Shown here in pieces: positions 42,836 to 52,440 of a DNA stretch of 64,000 nucleotides. Position numbers and translations under genes: made by a program. The number at the start of each line of letters is the position of its first letter. Within the stretch, counting starts at the first letter, position 1. The DNA lies in contig NZ_ML133692.1 of NCBI RefSeq assembly GCF_003985155.1, forward strand, positions 186,001 through 250,000, in the 5' to 3' direction. Source of the stretch: Rhizobium vallis. GTDB taxonomy: Bacteria; Pseudomonadota; Alphaproteobacteria; Rhizobiales; Rhizobiaceae. The notes below the pieces were generated by a model. It did no database searches and was not told the DNA's origin. It was given only the letters and a program-made list of their open reading frames with translations.

Positions 42836-44578
42836 TTAGAAAAGCGCGTCGGCGAAAAGATCGTCGTCGTTTTCGGCTTTTGGCGTCTCGGCGGCAGCGG
42901 CGGTGCTTTCCTCGCTTGCCGGGATGATGTCGCGATGCGTGTTGCGCTCCTGGACCATCGTGTAGAGTTTGAAGATCTTGCGGTCGAGCGGTGCGATCGT
43001 CTCGGTGAGATCGGAGATATCGGCAATCTCGGCGCCGGCGACGCCTTCGAGCATATCGGCGCAACGGGCGAGCACGTCGCCGAGATCATGCTGGAAATCG
43101 AGCTTGCCGATTAGCAGGCTGATCTTGGTGGCGACTTCGCGGCCGTTTTCGGCGAGAACCTTGAGTTCGTTTTCCATGACATTGGCGGCTGAGCGGATGT
43201 TGCCGACGGCCGACGTCAGGCTCTCTCCCAGCCCGCCGGCTCCGGCATCGGTTGCCGGGGCGACGCGGCCGGCCGCGGCTTCGAGCGCAGGCAGGCCGTT
43301 GACGATCGCGTCGGCCGAATCGTCGAGCTTGCCGGCGAAGATGCGCAGCTCGGCGGTGACGACGTTGATCGACTTGCCCTCTTCGCCGAGGCGGCTGCAG
43401 CGCAGGTTGGTATTCAAAGCCATATAGTGGATGTCGGTCTTGACGGCGCGGATGTTGCCGATCGCCTCGAAGAGTTTGGCGGCCGTGCCGATCGTCGACT
43501 GGCTCACCTGGTCGGCCTGCCGGCTTGCCGTATCGACCTGCTTGACGATTTCGTGGGCGGCCGAAACGCTGGATTCCAGCGCGCGCATGAAGTTGCCGCC
43601 GGCCTCGCCATTGTCGCCGCTCATCTGATCGCGCAGTTTGAGAATCTCTCTCGTGTCATGGTCGAAACTCGCGATCGTCTTGACGACGCTTTCGGAATCC
43701 CGCTGGAAATCGGCGCACATCTCGCTCATCTGTGCTGCCGTCAGATGATGAATGACGTTCTGGAGGCGCTGGCGCGCGCCTGCGTCTAGCCGGGCGCCGT
43801 CCTCGCCGGCAAGGAAGTCTTCGAGCAGGGAAAAGGTGGCCTGCACGTGCTCGATGCGCTGGCGGGTGATATCACCGATCTGCAGGGCGGACAATGTCGA
43901 AGCGACTTTGCTCTGGACGCCACGGGCAATCGCACCGACCTCGCGGGCGATGACGCCGAGATCCTTGCGGTGTCCGGCGATCTTTGCTGCATCATCGCGG
44001 AGCGCCGCCGCAACGGCCGGAACGGTATCGGCATACCCTCTGGAGACGCTGGCGCCCAAGGAGGCGGCAAGTTTGACCTCCTTGTCGAGGCTGTCGAGAT
44101 GGGCGGCGAAACGGTTGACCTCATCGGTGCCGGAATAGATGCGCTCCAGGATTTCCTGGGCGAAGCCGGCGAACTCTGCAAGCCCGGCGCCGGTGATTTT
44201 GACGGTCACGGCGAAGGTTCGGAGATAACGCATTGTCTCCTGCATGTCGGCAACATGCTTGCGCAGTTCCCTGCCGGTATGCGCCAGCGAGACGAGCGCC
44301 TGCTGGCGGTTTTCCTCGGTGACCGGCAGCGCCGTCAGGCTCTCGACCGTGGCGCGGAGATCGGCGCTGGTGTCACTCGACTCCTTGTTGTCGAGTGCCT
44401 TGGTGACGCTCTCAAGCGAGTTCAACAGACGGTTGAGCACGTCCATTACCGACAGCAGCACCGTCCCGCCTTCGAGGAAACGTTCCTCTACCTGGCTGCG
44501 GGCAGATTCCAGGGTCTGACTGATGTCCCGCCCTGACGTGTAGGCTGCAGCGTGTGACGATACCTGAGCGTGTGCCAA
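42836..44578 (-). CDS. Soluble chemotaxis-associated protein with methyl-accepting-like coiled coil
   Basis: A 580-residue protein with no membrane segment, rich in long helices. It includes IGNIRAVKTDIHYMALNTNL and LGEEGKSINVVTAELRIFAGKL, which echo the receptor signalling-tip motif (DIA-QTNLLALNAAIEAARAGE) in altered form. The N-terminal part has helical segments DVLNRLLNSLESV and HVADMQETMRYLR. It is divergent from the STAS-cheY-cheA operon with a 341-bp shared region. It probably joins the array as a soluble receptor-like or adaptor protein; this is inference. The stop lies 9 bases from the ABC gene end. Confidence 0.72.
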   Translation of the reverse strand: MAHAQVSSHAAAYTSGRDISQTLESARSQVEERFLEGGTVLLSVMDVLNRLLNSLESVTKALDNKESSDTSADLRATVESLTALPVTEENRQQALVSLAHTGRELRKHVADMQETMRYLRTFAVTVKITGAGLAEFAGFAQEILERIYSGTDEVNRFAAHLDSLDKEVKLAASLGASVSRGYADTVPAVAAALRDDAAKIAGHRKDLGVIAREVGAIARGVQSKVASTLSALQIGDITRQRIEHVQATFSLLEDFLAGEDGARLDAGARQRLQNVIHHLTAAQMSEMCADFQRDSESVVKTIASFDHDTREILKLRDQMSGDNGEAGGNFMRALESSVSAAHEIVKQVDTASRQADQVSQSTIGTAAKLFEAIGNIRAVKTDIHYMALNTNLRCSRLGEEGKSINVVTAELRIFAGKLDDSADAIVNGLPALEAAAGRVAPATDAGAGGLGESLTSAVGNIRSAANVMENELKVLAENGREVATKISLLIGKLDFQHDLGDVLARCADMLEGVAGAEIADISDLTETIAPLDRKIFKLYTMVQERNTHRDIIPASEESTAAAAETPKAENDDDLFADALF

Positions 44579-44919
44579 TTTTATACCTTTTCTTAAAACA
44601 CAGGCAATTTGACTCTATTTTTACGGGCAGGATGGAAACGACCGGTAAACGCGCCAGACTCGCCTACGTTGTGATTAACGAAAGATGTTGGGGTGATGAC
44701 GCGGTCAGCTGCAGAGCTGGCGATTATTATCCAACCTGCTGTTTTTTCTCGCTTTATTTTTGAATTCTGAGAGAAAAATACAACTTTTACTGGATGAGAA
44801 TTGGGAGTCGCGAGATTGGCTGTATAGCCGTTTCCTACAACCGCTGTTTACCCGCCATTAACGCTGTCGTGAGAGTCCTTTAGAGGCCATCAAGTATTTC
44901 TCTGGCCCAGGAGGCTGCA
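44579..44919. promoter_or_regulatory. AT-rich divergent control region of the chemosensory cluster
   Basis: This 341-bp gap is clearly AT-richer than its surroundings and contains no gene. It holds T-rich stretches (44745-44790). A possible plus-strand promoter, TTGGGA and TATAGC 16 bases apart (about 44803-44830), lies roughly 90 bases before the first che gene. It must carry the promoters for both directions. Confidence 0.5.
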
Positions 44920-45249
44920 TTGGATACTCCGAAACAATATTACGAATCTATAAATTTGCCGAATGTGCTGAGTATTCGCTTTTCGTCCGAATTACATTCA
45001 AAGATTACGGATGAGTTTCACAACCGCGATACAATCATCATCAACATTCCCGAAGGCGCGGAAGCGGATCTGAGTTTCGTTCAACTCATCGAATCCTCGC
45101 GCCGTCAAGCAAAAGCCAAGGGAAAGACGTTCAAGCTTTCTTCGCCAGCCAGCGGCTCGGTCTTGAAGGTACTTGAACGCGCAGGTTTCATTGAATCCTT
45201 CGATCAAGAAGACGAAAAGTTCTGGTTGCATAAAGAGGTGACGTTATGA
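44920..45249 (+). CDS. STAS-domain protein of the che operon
   Basis: A 109-residue protein with the STAS-like pattern: a beta-rich start, then ADLSFVQLIESSRRQAKAKG and the helix SGSVLKVLERAGFIESF. It starts at TTG with AGGAGG six bases upstream (44908-44913). It overlaps the cheY start by ATGA (45246-45249). STAS proteins bind nucleotides or act as phospho-switch partners. A homologous gene precedes cheY-cheA in several alphaproteobacterial che operons; a role as a CheY/CheA accessory is inferred. Confidence 0.8.
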   Translation: MDTPKQYYESINLPNVLSIRFSSELHSKITDEFHNRDTIIINIPEGAEADLSFVQLIESSRRQAKAKGKTFKLSSPASGSVLKVLERAGFIESFDQEDEKFWLHKEVTL

Positions 45250-45614
45250 GTGCAAATATCCTGACCGTTGACGATTCCGCCAGCATTCGTCTGACCACCA
45301 AGGTCACGCTGACCAATGCAGGCTACAGCGTCACCGAGGCGGTCAACGGGGCAGAGGGACTCGCTGCAGCCAAAGGTAGCAGCTTCGATCTGATCGTGAC
45401 CGATCTCAACATGCCTGTCATGGACGGGCTGACGATGATCGAGGAGCTGCGCAAGCTGCCGGCGCAGGCAGGCGTGCCGATCATCTTCCTGACGACGGAA
45501 TCGGACGCCGATCTCAAGGCTCGCGCCAAGGCCGCCGGCGCGACAGGTTGGCTGACCAAGCCGTTCGACCCCGAGAACCTCGTGAAGATCGTGAAGAAGG
45601 TCTTAGGAAGATGA
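45246..45614 (+). CDS. cheY: CheY-like response regulator
   Basis: A 122-residue single-domain receiver. The acidic pair is ILTVDDSAS, the phospho-acceptor Asp53 is in VTDLNMPVMDG, the Thr switch is in IIFLTTESD, and Lys is in WLTKPFD. It is coupled by overlaps to the STAS gene before and cheA after. It may act on a motor or as a phosphate sink; the sequence does not tell. Confidence 0.93.
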   Translation: MSANILTVDDSASIRLTTKVTLTNAGYSVTEAVNGAEGLAAAKGSSFDLIVTDLNMPVMDGLTMIEELRKLPAQAGVPIIFLTTESDADLKARAKAAGATGWLTKPFDPENLVKIVKKVLGR

Positions 45615-47659
45615 GCACCCTCGATCCCGTTGCCGTATTCCGCATGGAAGCCGCTGAATGCCTCGAAGCGATCGAGGCTGGCCTTCTCGACTTGACGCAT
45701 CAGCTCGACAACAAGGATCTCGTCGACGCCGTGTTCCGCGGCCTCCACACGCTCAAGGGCTCGGGCGCGATGTTCGGTTTCGAGGCGCTCGCCGCCTTCA
45801 CCCATCATTGCGAAACCGCCTTTGATCGCGTCCGCAAGGGCGAGGTCGCGGCGACCAGCGAACTCGTCGCCGCCGTCCTGGCCGCCCAGGACCATATGCG
45901 CGCGCTCGTCGACCAGCCGAACGCCGATCACGGCGACACCGGGCATCAGCTGCTGGCGCAGTTGCAGGCTGCCGTCGGCGGCAAGGCGCCCGCACAAGCG
46001 GCGGCCGCCGTTTCCGCGCCCGCCGCCGTGCGCGAAGCTCCGGCAAAGAAGAAGAACAGCTGGCGCATCCGCTTCAGCCTGCCGGCCAATTCGATGGCGA
46101 ACGGCACCAATCCGCTCGGCCTGCTGGACGAGTTGCGCGATCTCGGCGAATGCACGGTGCGCGCCAACACATCGGCCATTCCACCCCTCGACGAACTCAC
46201 CCCGACGGAGCTGCACATTTCCTGGGACGTGACGTTGACCGGCGAGCAAGACCGCTCGGCGATCGACGACGTCTTCATCTTCGTGCTCGACGACATGGAA
46301 CTCAGCGTCGAGGAGATCGGCGGCTCAGCAACCGCCGCTCCGGTGGAAGCAAAGCCGGCACCTGCCCCTGCGGCAGCGGCAACGCCGGTGCCCGTTCCGC
46401 CAGCTGCCGTGCCGGAATTCCGGCCTGTCGAGGCGGTACCAGTCAAACGCGAGGCGCCGCCTGCCGCCGTCAGTCAGGCGAAGGCTGCCGAGAATGTGCG
46501 CGTTCCGGCCGAGCGGCTCGATGAGCTGATGGACCGCGTCGGTGAACTCGTCATCGCGCAATCGCGCCTCAGCCAGCTCGCCAGCGCCAGCGCCGATATC
46601 GCGCTGCGCTCCGTCTCGGAGGAAATCGAACGCCTTTCCGGCGAATTGCGCGACACGATGATGGTGCTGCGCATGGTGCCGGTCGCAACTCTATTCTCCC
46701 GCTTCCGCCGTCTTGTCCACGATCTCGCCCGCGAGACCGGCAAGGTGATCGAGCTGGTGACCGAGGGGGAGACCACTGAGGTCGACAAGACAGTCATCGA
46801 ACGCCTGGCCGATCCGCTGGTGCATCTGGTGCGCAATTCGATCGACCACGGCCTCGAAACGCCTGCCGACCGCCTTGCAACCGGCAAGGCCGAAGCTGGC
46901 ACCGTGACGCTTTCGGCCCGCCAGGCCGGCGGCGAAGTGATCATCTCGATCAAGGACGACGGCCGGGGTATCAATCGCGAACGGGTTCGCGCCAAGGCGG
47001 AATCCTCCGGTCTCATCCATCCCGGCCAGCCGCTTTCCGACTCCGAACTCTTGCAGCTGATCTTCGCCCCCGGCTTTTCAACGGCGGCGGCGATCACCAA
47101 CCTGTCCGGCCGCGGCGTCGGTATGGACGTCGTCAAGAAGACGGTCGAAGCGCTGCGCGGCGCGATCGATATCGTCAGCGTGCCGGGCCAGGGTTCGGAA
47201 GTTTCGCTGCGCATCCCCCTGACGCTTGCCATCATCGATGGCCTGCTGGTGCGCGTCGGCTCCGGCCGCTACGTCATTCCGCTTTCGGCGGTCGAGGAAT
47301 GCCTCGAGTTGTCGCTCGAGGAAGATCTCCGCTCGCGCGGCCGCAGCTTCATCTCGCTGCGCGACAGCCTGGTGCCGTTCCTGCGCCTGCGCGATCTCTT
47401 CCGCACCGGCACGAAACCCGACGTCCATCAGAAGGTCGTGGTCATCTCGACCGGCACCGAGCGCGTCGGCCTCGTCGTCGACCAGATCATCGGCGACCAC
47501 CAGACGGTCATCAAGTCGATGTCGAAACTGCACAATGACGTGGCGACCTTCTCGGGTGCGACCATTCTCGGCGACGGCAGCGTCGCCCTCATTCTCGACG
47601 TCGGGCACCTGGTTGCCGCGGGTCAGCAACAGGAGGCGCAATTGCGGGTAGCAAGATGA
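45611..47659 (+). CDS. cheA: Chemotaxis histidine kinase CheA
   Basis: A 682-residue kinase with all CheA domains. The HPt domain has phospho-His46 in FRGLHTLKGSG. An Ala/Pro-rich linker region of about 180 residues is interrupted by a short P2-like segment. The dimerisation helices are VPAERLDELMDRVGELVIAQSRL. The ATPase has the N box HLVRNSIDHGLE, G1 IKDDGRGI and G2 GRGVGMDVVK. The CheW-like domain is at the C-terminus. Start at ATG 45611 overlaps the cheY stop (ATGA) and excludes the longer frame from 45548. Confidence 0.96.
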   Translation: MSTLDPVAVFRMEAAECLEAIEAGLLDLTHQLDNKDLVDAVFRGLHTLKGSGAMFGFEALAAFTHHCETAFDRVRKGEVAATSELVAAVLAAQDHMRALVDQPNADHGDTGHQLLAQLQAAVGGKAPAQAAAAVSAPAAVREAPAKKKNSWRIRFSLPANSMANGTNPLGLLDELRDLGECTVRANTSAIPPLDELTPTELHISWDVTLTGEQDRSAIDDVFIFVLDDMELSVEEIGGSATAAPVEAKPAPAPAAAATPVPVPPAAVPEFRPVEAVPVKREAPPAAVSQAKAAENVRVPAERLDELMDRVGELVIAQSRLSQLASASADIALRSVSEEIERLSGELRDTMMVLRMVPVATLFSRFRRLVHDLARETGKVIELVTEGETTEVDKTVIERLADPLVHLVRNSIDHGLETPADRLATGKAEAGTVTLSARQAGGEVIISIKDDGRGINRERVRAKAESSGLIHPGQPLSDSELLQLIFAPGFSTAAAITNLSGRGVGMDVVKKTVEALRGAIDIVSVPGQGSEVSLRIPLTLAIIDGLLVRVGSGRYVIPLSAVEECLELSLEEDLRSRGRSFISLRDSLVPFLRLRDLFRTGTKPDVHQKVVVISTGTERVGLVVDQIIGDHQTVIKSMSKLHNDVATFSGATILGDGSVALILDVGHLVAAGQQQEAQLRVAR

Positions 47660-48168
47660 GTGCAACAGCAGCAACAGCCGAACGGTTCGACAATCACTGG
47701 AGCTATGCCGAGGAAGTCGAAGTGCTGACCTTCGATCTCAACGGCGAGACCTTCGCGCTGGAAGCGGTCATCGTTCAGGAAATCCTGGACCTGCTTCCGG
47801 AGACCGCGGTGCCGGGCAGCCAGCCCTTCGTCGCCAGTGTCATCAACTTTCGCGGCAAGGTCATTCCGCTCGCCGACCTGCGTCTCGCCTTCGGGATGGA
47901 AGCCGCGGAGGCGACGATCGACAGCCGCATCATCGTCATCGAAATCGATCTGCAGGGCGAGCAGACGCTCGTCGGCCTCAGGACCGACAAGGTGAACGAG
48001 GTGACGACGCTTGCAAAGACCGCGAGCGAGGCGCCACCGAGCATCGGCATGCGTTGGCGCGCCGACTACATCAACTGCCTGGTGAAGAGGGGCGGAGAGT
48101 TCATCATTCTCCCGAATCTGCAGGCGATCTTTTCATCGCGGCACGATGCGGCGGGGGCCGGCAATTGA
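47656..48168 (+). CDS. cheW: CheW coupling protein (first copy)
   Basis: A 170-residue adaptor linking receptors to CheA. The SH3-like repeats are visible: EVLTFDLNGETFALEAVIVQEI, then FVASVINFRGKVIPLADLRLAFG. It is translationally coupled to cheA (4-base overlap) and followed 30 bases later by the first receptor gene. The second CheW at 54261 is only distantly similar, so the two may serve different receptors. Confidence 0.94.
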   Translation: MSATAATAERFDNHWSYAEEVEVLTFDLNGETFALEAVIVQEILDLLPETAVPGSQPFVASVINFRGKVIPLADLRLAFGMEAAEATIDSRIIVIEIDLQGEQTLVGLRTDKVNEVTTLAKTASEAPPSIGMRWRADYINCLVKRGGEFIILPNLQAIFSSRHDAAGAGN

Positions 48169-48198
48169 CGCCGATGAATTCAAACTGAGGGCAAACCG

Positions 48199-49908
48199 AT
48201 GCGATTGACAATCAAGACGAAATTGGTGACCGCGTTCACCTTCATCATTCTGATGCTCGTAGGCACCGCCGCTTACGGTGTCCTCAGCCTTGGATCGCTG
48301 AACGATACGATCGACAAACTTCTTTCCGGCCCGGCAGCCCGTCTCGATCTTGCTCAGCAGATCAACATCGCCCAGCTGGAGGCGATCCGTCAGCAGAAGA
48401 ACCTTCTCACCGCGCGTAGTGCCGATGATGTGGCTGGCGCGATCGAGAAGGGCAACCAGGCTCACAAGGAATTCGACGACGCCTTCAACAAGGTACAGAC
48501 GCTTGCGACCGAAGAGGGTAAGGCGCGCTGGGCGCGTATCGCCGAACTTTCCAAGACCTTCCTCGCCGCCGACGAGCAGATCCGCGCCTATGTGAAGGCG
48601 GGCAATGTCGATGGCGCAAACGATATCTCCGTTACGACGGCGCGCGCCGCCGCCAACAATATCGACTCGACGCTTACCGAAATCCTGGCGCTCGAAAAGC
48701 AGCGCATGAAGGCTGCCGACGATGGCGCCCAAACACAGTACGAGACGACCCGGACCACGATGGTTGCCGTTGCCGCCGTCGCCCTGGTGGTTGCTGCCCT
48801 GACGGCTTTCTGGATCGCCGGCACGATCAGCAAGGGTCTCAACCGCGCCAACACCGTGGTTCGCGAAGTGTCAGAAGGTGATCTGACGAAGATGGCCGAG
48901 ATCACCGGCCATGACGAGATCGGCGAACTTCTGGGCAACGTCAACATCATGATCGAGCGTTTGCGCGGCGTCGTCGCCGATGCGTTGTCGGCCGCGGAGA
49001 ACGTCTCTTCCGGTAGCCAGCAGCTTTCGGCAAGTTCCGAACAGGTGTCGCAGGGCGCCACGGAGCAGGCCGCTTCCGCCGAAGAGGCTTCCGCCTCGAT
49101 GGAGGAGATGGCCGCCAACATCAAGCAGAACGCCGATAATGCCGCCCAGACGGAGAAGATCGCGCGACAATCGGCCAAGGATGCGGAAGCCAGCGGCGAG
49201 GCTGTCACGCGCGCTGTCGACGCGATGCGCACGATCGCCCAGAAGATCAGCATCGTCCAGGAAATCGCCCGTCAGACCGATTTGCTGGCACTCAACGCGG
49301 CTGTGGAAGCAGCACGCGCAGGCGAGCACGGCAAGGGCTTTGCGGTGGTGGCATCGGAAGTACGCAAGCTTGCCGAACGCAGCCAGTCGGCCGCAGCCGA
49401 AATCAGCTCGATGTCGAGCGATACCGTCAAGGCTGCCGCCGATGCTGGTGAGATGCTCGGCCGCCTGGTTCCCGACATCCGCAAGACGGCGGAACTGGTC
49501 TCCGAGATCAGCGCCGCCTGCCGCGAACAGGATATCGGCGCCTCGCAGATCAATGAGGCGATCCAGCAGCTCGACAAGGTGACGCAACAGAATGCCGGGG
49601 CTTCCGAGCAGATGTCGGCAACCTCCGAGGAGCTTGCCTCGCAGGCGGAAGAACTGCAGACATCGATCGCCTTCTTCAAGGTCGATGCGGCAGGCAGCGC
49701 GCGGACCGGTGCCCAGCGGACGCAGCCGAAAGGCTCGGCCAAGGTGGTCAAGGCCTCGGCCGCTGCCCGCAAACCCGCCCCGCAGGCCCAGGGACAGGGT
49801 CGCGGCCAGACGGTTTCGGCTCAGCAGCAGCGTCTCAAGGGCTTTGCTCTCGACATGTCGATGGGCGGTCCTGATGCCGGCGACGACGACTTCAGGGAGA
49901 GCGCGTAG
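48199..49908 (+). CDS. Methyl-accepting chemotaxis protein 1
   Basis: A 569-residue receptor. TM1 is at about 10-30 and a periplasmic four-helix-bundle-like region at about 31-188. TM2 (TMVAVAAVALVVAALTAFWIAG) is followed by one canonical HAMP (EVSEGDLTKMAEITGHDEIG) and the signalling domain with tip EIARQTDLLALNAAVEAARAG. A Gln/Arg tail ends in FALDMSMGGPDAGDDDFRESA. There is no NWETF-type CheR tether. Unlike the next two receptors it has no extra 39-residue HAMP-like unit. Confidence 0.94.
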   Translation: MRLTIKTKLVTAFTFIILMLVGTAAYGVLSLGSLNDTIDKLLSGPAARLDLAQQINIAQLEAIRQQKNLLTARSADDVAGAIEKGNQAHKEFDDAFNKVQTLATEEGKARWARIAELSKTFLAADEQIRAYVKAGNVDGANDISVTTARAAANNIDSTLTEILALEKQRMKAADDGAQTQYETTRTTMVAVAAVALVVAALTAFWIAGTISKGLNRANTVVREVSEGDLTKMAEITGHDEIGELLGNVNIMIERLRGVVADALSAAENVSSGSQQLSASSEQVSQGATEQAASAEEASASMEEMAANIKQNADNAAQTEKIARQSAKDAEASGEAVTRAVDAMRTIAQKISIVQEIARQTDLLALNAAVEAARAGEHGKGFAVVASEVRKLAERSQSAAAEISSMSSDTVKAAADAGEMLGRLVPDIRKTAELVSEISAACREQDIGASQINEAIQQLDKVTQQNAGASEQMSATSEELASQAEELQTSIAFFKVDAAGSARTGAQRTQPKGSAKVVKASAAARKPAPQAQGQGRGQTVSAQQQRLKGFALDMSMGGPDAGDDDFRESA

Positions 49909-49980
49909 CGCTCCCCCCGGTGAGGCGCCCGAGCGCCTTCGCCCTCATGTAATCCCTCGGGCTGCTCCGGTGGCCCGAGG
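49899..49980 (+). other. Hairpin over the stop codon of receptor 1 plus a downstream stem
   Basis: GAGCGC (49899-49904) pairs with GCGCTC (49908-49913) across the TAG stop. A perfect 8-bp stem (49955-49962 with 49973-49980) lies 40 bases on. Neither has a T tract. They could slow RNA decay or mark a partial terminator. The remaining gap to 50212 (304 bp in total) shows GC-rich spacer and no gene. Confidence 0.4.
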
Positions 49981-50212
49981 CGGAAATATCCCCAACGTGT
50001 GTACGCGTTGGTGCTGCGACGGATAGATGTCCGGCTGCCGGGAAGTGAATGTAGTCGCTTTCCCCCTTTCAGACACATCACTTTGAATTTCGGCGTTCCG
50101 TGGACGGCTGCGTCTCCTTCCTCGGCATGTTTTGCCGGTCGGATCCTTGCTGTGTGATGCCGCGCGTCCCGGATTCACATTTATTGCTTCGCTCTCACAG
50201 AGGAATATTGAG

Positions 50213-52273
50213 ATGCGTATTACGATTAAACTTAAACTCGCAGCCGCATTTGGCTTTGTCATATTATTGCTCGTGGGTAGCGCGGTTTACGGAATCCTCA
50301 GCCTCGGCTCGCTGAACGACGCCGTCGGCAACCTTGTTTCGGGGCCTGCAAAGAGACTGGAACTGGCGCTGGAAGCCAAGGCTGCGGAACTCAATGCCGT
50401 TCGCTGGCAGAAGAATGCCCTTCTGGAAATGAATCCCGAAGTGGTCACGAAGGACTACCAGAACTCGGCGAAGAGCATGGAAGACATGCTCACCTTTGCG
50501 ACAGGCGGCCAGCAGCTCGCAACTGTCGAGGGCAAGCCCACTTGGGACCGGCTGGTGGAGCTCGCCAAACGTTTCACTGAAGACTCCAACAAGGTCGCCT
50601 CCCTGCAGCAGAGCGGCGATAGGACGGGCGCTGCCGCCCTTTCGGCGGGAGAGGTTCGCAGCCTGGTCATGGAACTGGAGGACGTTTTCGAGACGCTCGT
50701 CGGCCTTCAGCAGAAGGCGATGGCGCAAGCTGATAACGATAACGACGCTCTCTACAGTTCCACTAGGAACATGTTGATCGGCATCGCGATCGGCGCGTCT
50801 TTCATCGCTTTCGCTGCCGCGCTTTGGATCGCGCTCGGCGTCAACAGTGGTCTGCGCAAGATCATGGACGTCGCCGGCGCCGTTGCCATCGGCGACCTGA
50901 ACCAGAAGGTCGAGATCAGGAGCAACGACGAGATCAAGGACCTCGTGAACACGATCAACGTCATGACCGACAATCTGCGCAACACCGCGGAGATCGCAAA
51001 CGAGATCTCGAATGGCGACCTCAGCGTCACGCCGAAGCCGCTTTCCGACAAGGATACGCTCGGCATCGCCATGCTCGGCATGGTCAACAATCTGCGCGCC
51101 ACCGCCAATGCCGCCAACCAGATCGCCGAAGGTGACCTTTCCGTCGACGTCAAGCCGCTCTCGGCCAAGGATACGCTCGGCATCGCGATGCAGAGCATGG
51201 TTGCCAATCTTCGCGTCACCGCCGAGATCGCCACGCAGATTGCGAATGGCGATTTGATGGTGTCTCCCAAGCCGCTTTCGGCCAAGGACACGCTCGGCAT
51301 TGCGCTGGAGCAGATGGTCGAACGCCTGCGCGATGTCGTCGCCGATGCGATTGCCGCTGCCGAGAGCGTCTCGGCCGGCAGCCAGGAATTGTCGGCAAGC
51401 TCGGAACAGGTGTCGCAGGGCGCCAGCGAACAGGCGGCTTCCGCCGAAGAGGCCTCCGCCTCGATGGAGGAGATGGCTTCCAACATCAAGCAGAATGCCG
51501 ACAACGCCGCCCAGACCGAGAAGATCGCCCGTCAGTCGGCCAAGGATGCGGAGATGAGCGGAAGCGCCGTTGCCCGCGCCGTCGACGCGATGCGCACGAT
51601 CGCCCAGAAGATCAGCATCGTCCAGGAGATCGCCCGCCAAACCGATCTGCTGGCTCTCAACGCCGCCGTCGAAGCCGCTCGTGCAGGTGAACACGGCAAG
51701 GGTTTTGCGGTCGTGGCTTCCGAGGTTCGCAAGCTCGCCGAACGCAGCCAGTCAGCCGCCGCCGAAATCGGCGCTATGTCGAGCGACACCGTGACGGCCG
51801 CTCAGGAAGCCGGCGACATGCTCGGTCGCTTGGTGCCCGATATCCGCAAGACGGCCGAGCTGGTCTCCGAGATCAGCGCTGCCTGCCGCGAACAGGATAT
51901 CGGCGCTTCGCAGATCAACGAGGCGATCCAGCAGCTCGACAAGGTGACGCAGCAGAACGCCGGCGCCTCCGAGCAGATGTCGGCAACCTCCGAAGAACTC
52001 GCTGCCCAGGCGGAAGAGCTGCAGGCATCGATCTCCTTCTTCAAGGTCGAGATGGCAGACAACCGCAGGGCAGCGGCGAGCGGCCGCCAGGGCCGCGCCG
52101 CGGCCGCCAAAATGAGTGCGCGAGGCCCGGCCGCGGCGGCGCGCAATCCCGCCCCCAAGGCGGCTCCCGCCAACAGCGTTACCGGCCAGCAGGCCCGTGC
52201 GAAGGGGTTTGCTCTCGATATGTCGATGGGCGGTCCCGACACGTCGGACGATGAATTCCGGGAGAGCGCCTAG
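50213..52273 (+). CDS. Methyl-accepting chemotaxis protein 2, with three extra HAMP-like units
   Basis: A 686-residue receptor. Two membrane segments enclose a periplasmic helix bundle of about 150 residues. After the first HAMP come three 39-residue repeats sharing GDLxVxxKPLSxKDTLGIA (the KPLS motif recurs every 117 bp at 51035, 51152 and 51269). The signalling domain is nearly the same as in receptors 1 and 3. The C-terminal tail QARAKGFALDMSMGGPD is shared too. ATG 50213 follows AGAGGAA; a longer frame from 50132 lacks the usual N-terminus. Confidence 0.93.
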   Translation: MRITIKLKLAAAFGFVILLLVGSAVYGILSLGSLNDAVGNLVSGPAKRLELALEAKAAELNAVRWQKNALLEMNPEVVTKDYQNSAKSMEDMLTFATGGQQLATVEGKPTWDRLVELAKRFTEDSNKVASLQQSGDRTGAAALSAGEVRSLVMELEDVFETLVGLQQKAMAQADNDNDALYSSTRNMLIGIAIGASFIAFAAALWIALGVNSGLRKIMDVAGAVAIGDLNQKVEIRSNDEIKDLVNTINVMTDNLRNTAEIANEISNGDLSVTPKPLSDKDTLGIAMLGMVNNLRATANAANQIAEGDLSVDVKPLSAKDTLGIAMQSMVANLRVTAEIATQIANGDLMVSPKPLSAKDTLGIALEQMVERLRDVVADAIAAAESVSAGSQELSASSEQVSQGASEQAASAEEASASMEEMASNIKQNADNAAQTEKIARQSAKDAEMSGSAVARAVDAMRTIAQKISIVQEIARQTDLLALNAAVEAARAGEHGKGFAVVASEVRKLAERSQSAAAEIGAMSSDTVTAAQEAGDMLGRLVPDIRKTAELVSEISAACREQDIGASQINEAIQQLDKVTQQNAGASEQMSATSEELAAQAEELQASISFFKVEMADNRRAAASGRQGRAAAAKMSARGPAAAARNPAPKAAPANSVTGQQARAKGFALDMSMGGPDTSDDEFRESA

Positions 52274-52281
52274 GCGCTCTC
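52262..52281 (+). other. Hairpin over the stop codon of receptor 2
   Basis: A perfect 9-bp stem (52262-52270 with 52273-52281, GAGAGCGCC) has the TAG stop in and beside its 2-base loop. It matches the shorter hairpin at the end of receptor 1. No T tract follows. Confidence 0.45.
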
Positions 52282-52440
52282 TCGATGCAGAACGGGGCCT
52301 GTTGCAGCGGCCCTTCGGATAAGGCCGACGCATTGATGCGCCGGAGGATGCCGGCAGAACCGTGAACGCATGAAGCGTCTTCACTACTGCGCAATTTGAA
52401 ATTCGCAGGAAGTCCACAACAATTCTAAAGGGGTGTTAGA

